From a virus: 64,000 nucleotides of DNA. Below the pieces are notes generated by a model. That model saw only the letters and a list, made by a program, of their open reading frames with translations. It did no database searches and was not told the DNA's origin. The DNA lies in the IMG/VR virus record IMGVR_UViG_3300025117_000028, positions 124,001 to 188,000 of that record, one strand, 5' to 3'. Both the position numbers and the translations under genes were made by a program. This document shows, piece by piece, positions 24,690 through 31,022 of the stretch (position 1 is its first letter; the number at the start of each line of letters is the position of its first letter).

Positions 24690-24690
24690 A

Positions 24691-24918
24691 TTAGCCTCTA
24701 TTTTTCTCTTTAATTTCATTAAGAAGTTCTACAATTGTATCCGCCTCACTTTTTTTACGTGGAGGTGGTGGAGGTGGAGGAGGTGGCTTTGGAAAAGATG
24801 GCGGTGGATTTATCCGATACCCTTTATAAAAAGATTTTGGGAGAGTATAAAGTAAACATATATAAATAAAAAAGATTGAGACACCAATAAACATGATTGT
24901 TAAAAAACATGAAAACAT
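24691..24918 (-). CDS. Membrane-anchored protein with polyproline stretch
   Basis: 75 residues: one membrane helix (3-25), a linker with nine consecutive prolines (about 45-53), then a charged helix. Polyproline linkers often need elongation factor P to be made. AGGAGAAATT site. Unknown role. Confidence 0.6.
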   Translation of the reverse strand: MFSCFLTIMFIGVSIFFIYICLLYTLPKSFYKGYRINPPPSFPKPPPPPPPPPRKKSEADTIVELLNEIKEKNRG

Positions 24919-24959
24919 AATTTCTCCTAAAAGTTAAGTTTATTTTTATTTCCTTTTTC

Positions 24960-25031
24960 TTAGCATCTCCAAATGGTATTTATTGCATAAATTATTGTGC
25001 CGCAAATTATTCCAGTTATAGCAATCCACAT
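24960..25031 (-). CDS. Tiny membrane peptide, decayed twin of the 25255 gene
   Basis: 23 residues, MWIAITGIICGTIIYAINTI. The twin at 25255 has an N-terminal ESEDKLR before the same helix; here those codons are present upstream but without a start, and the first ATG is inside the gene. Tandem duplication around the gene at 25045. Confidence 0.5.
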   Translation of the reverse strand: MWIAITGIICGTIIYAINTIWRC

Positions 25032-25044
25032 GCGAAGTTTATCT

Positions 25045-25239
25045 TCACTTTGATGTAAAAGACGAAAACGCTATAAGCAGCATAATAAATATAGTTAAAA
25101 ATGCTAGTGCTTCGCTACATCCCATAATTTTCTCTTTTATACCTGAATTTTGAAATTCTTCTTTAAAAGCTTTTCGTTCTCCTAAATATATAATTATAAG
25201 GACAAGTAAAATAGGAATTATGGAACACCAAAAACACAT
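25045..25239 (-). CDS. Small membrane protein, two segments
   Basis: 64 residues with hydrophobic helices at 4-20 and 42-60 and a charged loop between. Flanked by the two copies of the MWIAITG peptide gene. AGGAGAAACT site. Confidence 0.6.
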   Translation of the reverse strand: MCFWCSIIPILLVLIIIYLGERKAFKEEFQNSGIKEKIMGCSEALAFLTIFIMLLIAFSSFTSK

Positions 25240-25254
25240 AGTTTCTCCTAGAAT

Positions 25255-25347
25255 TTATCCCCAAAGGGTGTTTATTGTATAAATTATTGTGCCACAAATC
25301 ATTCCCGTTATAGCAATCCACATACGAAGTTTATCTTCACTTTCCAT
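25255..25347 (-). CDS. Tiny membrane peptide, intact twin
   Basis: 30 residues; MESEDKLRMWIAITGMICGT. One membrane helix. AGGAGAAAT precedes the ATG. Nearly the same DNA occurs at 24960-25050. Confidence 0.55.
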   Translation of the reverse strand: MESEDKLRMWIAITGMICGTIIYTINTLWG

Positions 25348-25375
25348 ATTTCTCCTTTTAAGTAAGGAAATATTC

Positions 25376-25630
25376 CTAGTTATCTAAAACAATACGATGA
25401 TTTACTTGTACAAGTTTAAATTCTATAACTTCAAGAATAAATAAAGGCTTAGTTAGGCGCAAACATCGTTGAGTATATTCATTATTCAAACAATGTTTAG
25501 CCCGTCTTTCAACTACAGCAAGTTTTGTTGAAGGAATATAGGTCATGTAATCTGAAGGATTACGTGCATGGTCGTTATACCATAAATTAACTTCGGGAAA
25601 CCAAATGCCATAGACATTTTCAGTTTGCAT
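25376..25630 (-). CDS. Unknown protein
   Basis: 84 residues, aromatic and basic (NVYGIWFPEVNLWYNDHARN). The start is preceded by AGAGAG. Unknown. Confidence 0.55.
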   Translation of the reverse strand: MQTENVYGIWFPEVNLWYNDHARNPSDYMTYIPSTKLAVVERRAKHCLNNEYTQRCLRLTKPLFILEVIEFKLVQVNHRIVLDN

Positions 25631-25681
25631 ATCGTTTTAACTCTCTTTTATTTTATTAGAGATATCTATAAGTTTAATTTT

Positions 25682-25921
25682 TTAAAGCGCAAATACTTGT
25701 TTTATTAACTTCACTGAAAAATCATTTTTACAATTAAAGAGTATAGATAAATAAGTAACTATTGTTTTATCAAAAATAATTTCATATTTGATTTCTTCTT
25801 TAATGTTGTTATCTACAACGTATTTAGATACTTCTTGTCTTAAAATCTTTGCAATTTTTTTATATACATTATCAGTAGGGATTTTATATTCAAGGTCTTT
25901 TAGTAAAAATTCTATCTTCAT
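25682..25921 (-). CDS. Unknown protein
   Basis: 79 residues, Lys/Ile-rich, alpha/beta. TTTTAGGAGAAATT leader shared with several neighbours. Unknown. Confidence 0.55.
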   Translation of the reverse strand: MKIEFLLKDLEYKIPTDNVYKKIAKILRQEVSKYVVDNNIKEEIKYEIIFDKTIVTYLSILFNCKNDFSVKLIKQVFAL

Positions 25922-25965
25922 AATTTCTCCTAAAAGTTGAATTTATTTTTTTATTAAAAATTATC

Positions 25966-26034
25966 TTAAGCAGTAAGAAATATAATAAGAAAAACTAAAA
26001 CAACACATATTATGATGTATGAAAAGATACACAT
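25966..26034 (-). CDS. Tiny membrane peptide
   Basis: 22 residues, a single hydrophobic helix (MCIFSYIIICVVLVFLII). A weak leader; its size and composition match other tiny membrane genes in 29-35 kb. Confidence 0.4.
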   Translation of the reverse strand: MCIFSYIIICVVLVFLIIFLTA

Positions 26035-26045
26035 GTTTTTCACCT

Positions 26046-26309
26046 TTATAAGGTTTCAATTTCTAGTTGTTCAAAATGTATAAGTTGACTATTATGATAC
26101 CAATATCCCCATTCACTAATTCGATACCAATTCGGTATGTGATGGGACTCTCTTATATAGCTTATTCTTGGCTCTAGTTTTTCACAACGCGGTTGGAAAA
26201 GAGTGTGTTCAGGTATTCTATTTCCACGATTTTCATCTTTTAATACGTATATATAAGGATCTAGTAAAAGAACTTTATCTCCTATTTCAAATTTAGTTTC
26301 TTGAGACAT
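26046..26309 (-). CDS. SH3-like small protein (family of four)
   Basis: 87 residues from the ATG at 26309 (AAGGAGAGAT). FEIGDKVLLLDPYIYVLKDE, YRISEWGYWYHNSQLIHF and ELEIETL align with the genes at 11759, 27502 and 27745. The longer open frame upstream has no ribosome binding site. Confidence 0.65.
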   Translation of the reverse strand: MSQETKFEIGDKVLLLDPYIYVLKDENRGNRIPEHTLFQPRCEKLEPRISYIRESHHIPNWYRISEWGYWYHNSQLIHFEQLEIETL

Positions 26310-26437
26310 ATCTCTCCTTAAAACGATAAAGTCTCCCTTCTCTCTCCTGACCACTCTCATCCCTCTAAAGGATAAAAATGCGCACAAAATGTTATTATTG
26401 TTGATTTTATTGAGGAGAGAAGAAAGGAAGAAATGAT

Positions 26438-27007
26438 TTATTTGAGAGGATGATCCCATAGTTGATCAAACTCTGGTCTCCATCCTCGGGGAGTTGTTCT
26501 GCAATGTAAATGAATGACGATGTCTTTACTTACTGTATGATAACAACGATGCCCTTTAAGATAAGGGCGTGAAAAAGAACCCTTAGAATTCATTTTGAAT
26601 TTTGTTGCAGTATCTATATTGGAAACAATTAATGGATTTCTTTTAAGCATACATTTTAAGTATGAATCTCGATCGTCAAGAAATGCGCAACTAGCGCTTC
26701 TATTAAGATTAAATGATCTCCCTTGCCCCATTAATGAAATTGTAATCAGATTATTACTCATTGTATGAATTTCATGAACGAGTAATCGTTCTTTATAATG
26801 AGTAAGAAATCTCTTACATTCTATATGGTTACCCTTTACAACAAAGGGTTGAGAATTTTTAGAAAAGCAAATATAAATATGCGGAGCATCGAATATTCCT
26901 TTTTTAAGAGGAAATTCGGCCAGTACTTTATATTGAGGATAATTTTTTCTTTTAGTTTCTTCTTTTAAGACTTGATGGTATAGATTTTTTTGTTTTTGAA
27001 TAAGCAT
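26438..27007 (-). CDS. Unknown basic protein
   Basis: 189 residues, His-, Lys- and Arg-rich, with VHEIHTMSNNLITISLMGQG and HCRTTPRGWRPEFDQLWD near the end. Beta-rich core. An inverted repeat with 10-bp arms (26337-26346 / 26413-26422) lies just after its stop. No family recognised. Confidence 0.55.
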   Translation of the reverse strand: MLIQKQKNLYHQVLKEETKRKNYPQYKVLAEFPLKKGIFDAPHIYICFSKNSQPFVVKGNHIECKRFLTHYKERLLVHEIHTMSNNLITISLMGQGRSFNLNRSASCAFLDDRDSYLKCMLKRNPLIVSNIDTATKFKMNSKGSFSRPYLKGHRCYHTVSKDIVIHLHCRTTPRGWRPEFDQLWDHPLK

Positions 27008-27143
27008 AGTTACTCCAAGAAAATGGGTCAGATGGAGCTTCAGTATGCAGTATTAATCGAAGCCCACCCAACCCGTTATGGAATCTTGCCTTCAGTATTT
27101 TATAAATATATTAGCGAAGGCAGTATTTCCTTTTTTTTGAAGA

Positions 27144-27214
27144 CGGCATCACTAAGATTCATACTTAGATCTTCTGGTAGACACCAGAGGCTCTCTCCTT
27201 TGAGCTATGATGCC
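27144..27214 (-). tRNA. tRNA-like, probable Asp (GUC), 6-nt anticodon loop
   Basis: Acceptor GGCATCA/TGATGCC, D stem GCTC/GAGC, T stem CTAAG/CTTAG with loop TATGAAT. Anticodon stem TCTGG/CCAGA encloses only six bases (TGTCTA). First member of a duplicated tRNA pair. Confidence 0.55.
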
Positions 27215-27222
27215 ATTTTTTA

Positions 27223-27302
27223 TGCCCGAAGTCGGGTTTGAACCGATAGGCTCATTAGCCAGGATATTTTAACCCTGGAGATACCATTCCTCCCATTCGG
27301 GC
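27223..27302 (-). tRNA. tRNA-like, Leu (UAA)-type, irregular anticodon loop
   Basis: Acceptor GCCCGAA/TTCGGGC, long variable arm GGCT/AGCC as in Leu tRNAs, T loop TTCAAAC. Anticodon arm AGGGT-TAAAAT-ATCCT has a six-base loop; the twin at 27415 has the regular seven. Confidence 0.55.
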
Positions 27303-27324
27303 TACTTTTTTTTTAAGAAAAAGA

Positions 27325-27399
27325 CGGCATCACTAGGATTCGAACCTAGATTTTCAACAGCATAAGGGCCGGACGTTCTCCCTTTTAAACTATGATGCC
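27325..27399 (-). tRNA. tRNA-like, anticodon uncertain
   Basis: Acceptor GGCATCA/TGATGCC, D stem GTTT/GAAC, T arm CTAGG-TTCGAAT-CCTAG all regular. The anticodon arm can be drawn as CGGC-CCTTAT-GCTG (six-base loop) or with loop CTTATGC (anticodon TAT, Ile) and a weak stem. Confidence 0.6.
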
Positions 27400-27414
27400 C
27401 TAATTTTTATGTAA

Positions 27415-27497
27415 TGCCCGAAGTCGGACTTGAACCGACACGACCTATTGGTCAGAAGATTTTAAGTCTTCCGGGTATACCATTCCCCCATTCGGGC
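27415..27497 (-). tRNA. tRNA-Leu (UAA)
   Basis: Acceptor GCCCGAA/TTCGGGC, anticodon arm GAAGA-CTTAAAA-TCTTC, variable arm GACC/GGTC, T arm with loop TTCAAGT. A regular type II tRNA. Confidence 0.9.
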
Positions 27498-27501
27498 TAC
27501 T

Positions 27502-27738
27502 TTATAAGGTTATAGTTTCCATTTCATTAAGAAGTTTAAATTGACTTCTATGATAATAAGCTGGACTACCATTTAACATAACCCAATCAGGGTATTTTTC
27601 GTAACAACTCATTACAGTATATATTTGATAAGGTTTTAAGGCTCCTTCTCCGTAGGATCTTCCTCGCTTTGTAAGAGTCACACGATAAATATTTCTATTT
27701 GTAAGAAATACTTGGTCTCCAATTTTAAATTGCGGCAT
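27502..27738 (-). CDS. SH3-like small protein (family of four)
   Basis: 78 residues. FKIGDQVFLTNRNIYRVTLT, YQIYTVMSCYEKYPDW, YYHRSQFKLLNEMETITL. Adjacent to the next copy (27745), so the pair arose by tandem duplication. Confidence 0.7.
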   Translation of the reverse strand: MPQFKIGDQVFLTNRNIYRVTLTKRGRSYGEGALKPYQIYTVMSCYEKYPDWVMLNGSPAYYHRSQFKLLNEMETITL

Positions 27739-27744
27739 ATAACC

Positions 27745-27993
27745 TCATAGAATTATAACTTCTATTTCTGTGATAGGAATGAATTGACTAACGTGAATCC
27801 AATATGTGTTTCTGTTCAATCGATACCAATGTAGAAAGTCTAAATTTTCACCGGTTTGTGTTATTGTATATTTTTGCTGATTTTTTAGATAATCTTTTAT
27901 AATTAGTGTCCCTTTGACTTCATCTGTATTCATGAGATAGACGTTACCATCGGTTAAGAATACTTCATCTCCGATTTTGAATTGTTGGCGCAT
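27745..27993 (-). CDS. SH3-like small protein (family of four)
   Basis: 82 residues from the ATG at 27993 (TGGGAGAATGAT). FKIGDEVFLTDGNVYLMN, QKYTITQTGE, WIHVSQFIPITEIEVIIL. The upstream part of the frame is tRNA-His sequence, so the later start is right. Confidence 0.7.
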   Translation of the reverse strand: MRQQFKIGDEVFLTDGNVYLMNTDEVKGTLIIKDYLKNQQKYTITQTGENLDFLHWYRLNRNTYWIHVSQFIPITEIEVIIL

Positions 27994-28029
27994 ATCATTC
28001 TCCCAATCGAAGATGTTTTGTTTAATTAA

Positions 28030-28102
28030 TGTGACCGGTGGGAATCGAACCCACATCTTTGGGACCACAACCCAAAATTCTAGCCGTTGAACTACGGTCA
28101 CC
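28030..28102 (-). tRNA. tRNA-His (GUG)
   Basis: Acceptor GTGACCG/CGGTCAC with an extra 5' G, anticodon arm TTGGG-TTGTGGT-CCCAA, T loop TTCGATT. No CCA encoded. Confidence 0.9.
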
Positions 28103-28110
28103 ATCTATAA

Positions 28111-28396
28111 AAGTAGTTATCAGGTGTGCTATTACGCCAAAGGCCAGTCTACCATTAGTAGGTTAACACCCCAAATTGTCAGTTTAACTACCTACTTAAA
28201 CATCCTGACAATCCCATTTTCATGGCTTGAGTCATCTGTTCCGTCGAACAGACGAGCAGTACGCATACAAGCTCAGGTCTTGTTTTTATTCACTGACGCG
28301 CCAGCAAGCTGCCGAACTCTTAAACGCCTTTGCAATGTTAAGGGGCCACTCTTTAAAAGATGGCTGCTTCTAAGCCCACTTCCCGGATAACCACTA
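28111..28396 (-). ncRNA. RNA with split 23S rRNA L11-binding (GTPase-associated centre) sequence
   Basis: On the minus strand GGCTTAGAAGCAGCCATC (28359-28376), then TTTTAAAGAGTG (28347-28358), is the 5' part of the 58-nt L11-binding domain of 23S rRNA (E. coli numbering 1051-1108). GGCGTAATAGCACAC (28125-28139) is its 3' part. Between them, where rRNA has none, lie about 210 nt with their own hairpins: TCTGTTC/GAACAGA, ATTGTCAG/CTGACAAT, GTTTAA/TTAAAC, and a loop GTAGG that can pair with a downstream CCTAC (pseudoknot). An outer stem GTGGTTATC/GATAACTAC closes the whole. It sits directly after tRNA-His in the transcript. It could bind ribosomal protein L11, elongation factors or phage proteins; that is inference. 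Confidence 0.7.
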
Positions 28397-28423
28397 TTTT
28401 TTAGTTTCAAATTTTCAAAAAAA

Positions 28424-28546
28424 TCACGGCCACACACAACGCGCGTAGAAGTCGATAGTCTTATTGTCGTAGCGGACGTAGCCGTAGTTGAAATTCACGT
28501 CCCATGCGTAGTCGGTGTAGCCGACGAGGAACGACGACGACCAGAA
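28424..28546 (-). repeat. DGR-like variable region, copy 5
   Basis: NNC-rich block; fixed positions equal those of copies 2 and 3. Followed by TTTTTTTGAAAATTTGAAAC (28404-28423), the common 3' flank that may serve as the initiation-of-mutagenic-homing element. Confidence 0.75.
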
Positions 28547-28804
28547 TATCTTTGGATACATTGATATAATAATATTTTTCAAATTAGAATCAAAGAGTTG
28601 AATGAGTTCACCTCTTTCGGGAAGTCTCCCTCCTTGTTCTTTTGCCCAATCCATGGCTTCTTGCCAAGCCATTGGTTTTTCAGCAATTGGTCCCCATTTC
28701 AGTCCTGTTTTAGGATCTTTTTGCCAAGTTGTTTCTTTAACCGGTTGATTGTGTTCGCATTCTTGACATAGTTCCTGTAGTTTTTCAAGTATTTTACAAG
28801 TCAT
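28424..28804 (-). CDS. C-type-lectin-like paralogue with clear DGR variable region, MTCKILEKL subgroup
   Basis: 126 residues. MTCKILEKLQELCQECEHNQ, DPKTGLKWGPIAEKPMAW, GGRLPERGEL, then GC-rich FWSSSF to FYARCVWP. The body is like the 17546 copy and the variable third like the 19641 copy, so bodies and ends have been reshuffled or the ends homogenised by one template. Gene ends next to the L11-domain RNA. Confidence 0.85.
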   Translation of the reverse strand: MTCKILEKLQELCQECEHNQPVKETTWQKDPKTGLKWGPIAEKPMAWQEAMDWAKEQGGRLPERGELIQLFDSNLKNIIISMYPKIFWSSSFLVGYTDYAWDVNFNYGYVRYDNKTIDFYARCVWP

Positions 28805-28863
28805 GATTTTCCTCGTAAAATAAAGAGTTTTTTATTTTTTTTGAAGAATATAAGTATTTTATA

Positions 28864-29169
28864 TTAATTAAAATTATCGTATTCACTATCACAATAGCAG
28901 ATGCACGTTATAGCTATAATACTAATAAATAAAACCGCAAAAACTGTTAAAAACGCCAACGCGAAATGTATTTCTATAATTGCCAATCCTATAGTTATTG
29001 GAACTATAGTTACTATGGTTTGTTTTAATAGATATGGTAAGCTTTTCTTTATTCCTTCTATTTTAGGTAATTCGTTAAAAACGACCATTTTATTTACCTT
29101 TTTATAAAATGAGTGAATAAGGTAAAAAATTACACCTATAGTAATAAATGCTAAAAGATGTGCAGCCAT
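28864..29169 (-). CDS. Membrane protein, three segments
   Basis: 101 residues with helices at about 3-22, 50-65 and 70-92; a basic loop follows the first. Unknown. Confidence 0.6.
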   Translation of the reverse strand: MAAHLLAFITIGVIFYLIHSFYKKVNKMVVFNELPKIEGIKKSLPYLLKQTIVTIVPITIGLAIIEIHFALAFLTVFAVLFISIIAITCICYCDSEYDNFN

Positions 29170-29244
29170 TATATGGTGTCCTTATTTATTGAGTAATACT
29201 TTAAGAATTATATGTATATAGTTAACTCGGCTCGTGAAATTTTT

Positions 29245-29397
29245 TTATTTCAGAGTCTCGCCGGGGTTCGTTTCATCTATTCCTTGTAAGTTTGCTTGAG
29301 TTTCTTGACATACTGGTTTTGGATAGATACTTACGAAGAACAATCCCATTGTGATACTGAAGAGAAATAGGAAGATGAGAATTTTATTTGTTTTCAT
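29245..29397 (-). CDS. Small secreted or membrane-anchored protein
   Basis: 50 residues from ATG 29397: MKTNKILIFLFLFSITMGLF is a signal-anchor, followed by a short polar tail with one Cys. Overlaps the end of the upstream tiny gene. Confidence 0.5.
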   Translation of the reverse strand: MKTNKILIFLFLFSITMGLFFVSIYPKPVCQETQANLQGIDETNPGETLK

Positions 29398-29515
29398 TTG
29401 ATTCCGAATGTTGGTATTGTTGTTTCGGTATTGTTGACACGAGTATCGTGGTGAATATGAGAAATGTACCAAGAATGATTGATGCTACAGCGAGGAAGTA
29501 TTTTTGTGGGTTCAT
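29384..29515 (-). CDS. Tiny membrane protein
   Basis: 43 residues, one membrane helix (YFLAVASIILGTFLIFTTIL) and a polar tail. ATGA overlap with the upstream gene at 29512. Confidence 0.5.
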   Translation of the reverse strand: MNPQKYFLAVASIILGTFLIFTTILVSTIPKQQYQHSESNENK

Positions 29516-29655
29516 TTGGTCCCCTGATCGTCAAGACATTGACATTGTTGTGTTGGTTTTCTTAATTCTATTATGTTTTTTGCTGTAGTCAAAATAAGTG
29601 TAAGGAGAATAGTAGTGAGAATGACCATGATGATGATGAAGTGGTCATCTTTCAT
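29512..29655 (-). CDS. Tiny membrane protein
   Basis: 47 residues, helix FIIIMVILTTILLTLIL and a tail with CQC. ATGA overlap with the SLOG gene, so three tiny membrane genes are coupled to it. Confidence 0.5.
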   Translation of the reverse strand: MKDDHFIIIMVILTTILLTLILTTAKNIIELRKPTQQCQCLDDQGTK

Positions 29656-30155
29656 TTGTTTTCCTCTACGTATTTCTTGGCTTTTGCCAGGGTTTCTGGG
29701 TCTGCCAAGTTGTAGATTTTGATGTTATAGTGTTTGGCCATTCTGAGAGCTTGTTCTGTCCCTCCGACTTCTTTTGCATTTTTGGTCCAGCAGATTACGA
29801 ATTTTACAGGTTGGTCTAGGTTTGGTCCTAGAATTTGGTTACAGGTTCGTGCTTGGAGTTTTTTGCCTCCAAGTCGTAGTGCATCCCAATTTGGGTGAAA
29901 TGATTTGGCCATCTTGAGAGCTTCTTCGGTTATATGGAAGTCGCTCGAAGTGTGATCATTAAATTTTGGCCAAGGAAGGAAGATGTTTTTGTTTTCTGGA
30001 TTACTTACGCCTGCTTCAAATGCAGCATCGGCTCCTTGTGCTGCTCCGCTGTAGAGTGTATAACCCTTCGCCTCAAATACTTTGGCAATTTGGGTCATGA
30101 AGTCACAGATTTCTTTTGGAGTTTCGCGCGAGCCAATTCCTGCGTAAGCTTTCAT
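29652..30155 (-). CDS. SLOG-family (DprA/YpsA-like Rossmann) protein, canonical copy
   Basis: 167 residues. YAGIGSRETP (nucleotide loop), GYTLYSGAAQGADAAFEAG (SGGAxGAD) and IFLPWPKFND are the SLOG signature; GGTEQALRMAKHYNI is the C-terminal helix. Comparable phage proteins are annotated as putative Rossmann-fold nucleotide-binding proteins. Followed by tiny membrane genes, which recalls SLOG-effector pairs in defence systems; here the pairing is only positional. Confidence 0.8.
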   Translation of the reverse strand: MKAYAGIGSRETPKEICDFMTQIAKVFEAKGYTLYSGAAQGADAAFEAGVSNPENKNIFLPWPKFNDHTSSDFHITEEALKMAKSFHPNWDALRLGGKKLQARTCNQILGPNLDQPVKFVICWTKNAKEVGGTEQALRMAKHYNIKIYNLADPETLAKAKKYVEENK

Positions 30156-30177
30156 GGTTTACTCCTTGGAAAAAAGG

Positions 30178-30253
30178 CAAGTGAAGGCTCGGATTTACTT
30201 TTTACCGAGATCTCATACTTTGATGTGTTTTAGCTTTAAACTACCTTCACTTG
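30178..30253 (-). terminator. Hairpin and T run at the 3' end of a non-coding RNA
   Basis: CAAGTGAAGG and CCTTCACTTG form a perfect 10-bp stem around an inner CTCGG/CCGAG hairpin; on the minus strand CCTTTTTT follows. Probable terminator of the structured region upstream. Confidence 0.55.
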
Positions 30254-30533
30254 TTTTTATATCATTGAGAACTCTTAGTATTATAACTATTTATGCTCCT
30301 TGCTGAGCTTACTTAGCCGTCGGGTAGTGTCATAAGGGTTCCTCCCCTGGCGTTCTAGACATTTCTACACGAGGTTTCAATTCTCCACCCCAGGGCCTTT
30401 TATGTCATACCCAGGACAAAAAGTGATAAGAGCCCCCTCCCGCTCGTTATCGTGGCTTTCCTGCCTGAACGACCTTTTGAGTGATCAGTTCTAAGGTGTA
30501 AGCCTTGCCTTGCGAGCTTTTGCCCGCTTTTTT
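30254..30533 (-). ncRNA. Unidentified highly structured RNA
   Basis: No gene fits here. The plus-strand sequence shows GATAAGAGC/GCTCGTTATC (9 bp, one bulge) and a long interrupted helix GGGTA...CATAAGG...CCCTGG / CCAGGG...CCTTTTATG...TACCC (30322-30412). Compensating bulges and high local GC indicate a folded RNA of about 280-350 nt ending at the terminator near 30178. I could not match it to RNase P, tmRNA, SRP or rRNA. Confidence 0.55.
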
Positions 30534-30722
30534 TTACAGAGTTGGTGGCGTTGAGTCGCCTTGTTTTTCAGGGAATTTTTCGTTGAGCTTATCCCTGAGT
30601 GGTTTGCCTACTTGCGATGCTTTGACGGCCAGTGGACCGCCTACTGCCTTGAATCCTAGAAGTCCTAGGAAAGTTCCAAGCGCTGTTATCACCAACCAGA
30701 TGATTGAGTCTAGGATGAACTG
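30534..30722 (-). CDS. Small membrane protein, paralogue of the 18824 gene
   Basis: 62 residues from the ATG at 30722 (ACGAGGTGTCCG). MQFILDSIIWLVITALGTFL helix, then a basic tail KASQVGKPLRDKLNEKFPEK. Close in its first 28 residues to the 18824 gene. Confidence 0.6.
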   Translation of the reverse strand, partial: QFILDSIIWLVITALGTFLGLLGFKAVGGPLAVKASQVGKPLRDKLNEKFPEKQGDSTPPTL

Positions 30723-30741
30723 CATCGGACACCTCGTTTTG

Positions 30742-30767
30742 TTTAAATGCCAGAAATTTTTTGTCAC
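30742..30767 (-). promoter_or_regulatory. GTGACA-type phage promoter candidate
   Basis: GTGACAAAAAATTTC lies 45 bases before the 30722 start and overlaps the stop of the upstream gene. Same motif as at 31.05, 33.33, 33.68, 34.43, 36.75 and 36.98 kb. Confidence 0.4.
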
Positions 30768-31012
30768 TCAACGACGTGAAGTTTGTTTTGTCTTTCTTGT
30801 TCGAGACTTTTGTACATGCTCTTGATAACTGCGTTTCTATTGTGAATGATAGCGTAGATAGCGCCTGTGATGCCTCCGAGGCACGCCATACCGATGCTGA
30901 TAGCAACCAGTGCCCAGTATGAGAATGTTGCTAACCACCAGATGATGTAGGGTCCAGCGAAGATCATGGTGAGCATATATAGGATCCATGCTACTACTAC
31001 TTTAGTGCTCAT
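30764..31012 (-). CDS. Membrane protein, two segments
   Basis: 82 residues; helices at about 5-27 and 32-55 (WALVAISIGMACLGGITGAI), then a charged tail. AGGAGAAAATC site. Confidence 0.6.
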   Translation of the reverse strand: MSTKVVVAWILYMLTMIFAGPYIIWWLATFSYWALVAISIGMACLGGITGAIYAIIHNRNAVIKSMYKSLEQERQNKLHVVE

Positions 31013-31022
31013 GATTTTCTCC

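Larger units (their letters stand above)
27144..27497 (-). repeat. Tandem duplication of a two-tRNA cassette
   Basis: Units 27144-27302 and 27325-27497 each hold one tRNA with GGCATCA acceptor and one Leu-type tRNA with GCCCGAA acceptor, each preceded by a T-rich stretch. The right unit is more regular in structure than the left. Confidence 0.75.

Noticed and set aside
26337-26422. Terminator from the 10-bp inverted repeat
   Set aside because: The arms are 66 bases apart and no T run follows; the sequence is mostly ribosome-binding-like purines and their complement.
28140-28346. Group I intron inside the rRNA-like domain
   Set aside because: No P7/P3 core or guanosine-site pattern could be drawn and no homing endonuclease is near; left open but not supported.
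28124-28390. Plus-strand open frame of 88 codons
   Set aside because: It is the complement of the rRNA-like RNA, has no ribosome binding site and an uncharacteristic composition.
10101-28804. Reverse transcriptase, Avd or template repeat of the DGR
   Set aside because: I read for RT motifs and for an AAC-rich template with the fixed codons of the variable regions and found none in this window.
30254-30533. RNase P RNA or rRNA fragment
   Set aside because: None of the conserved RNase P regions is present and no 23S/16S words could be matched, unlike at 28.1 kb.
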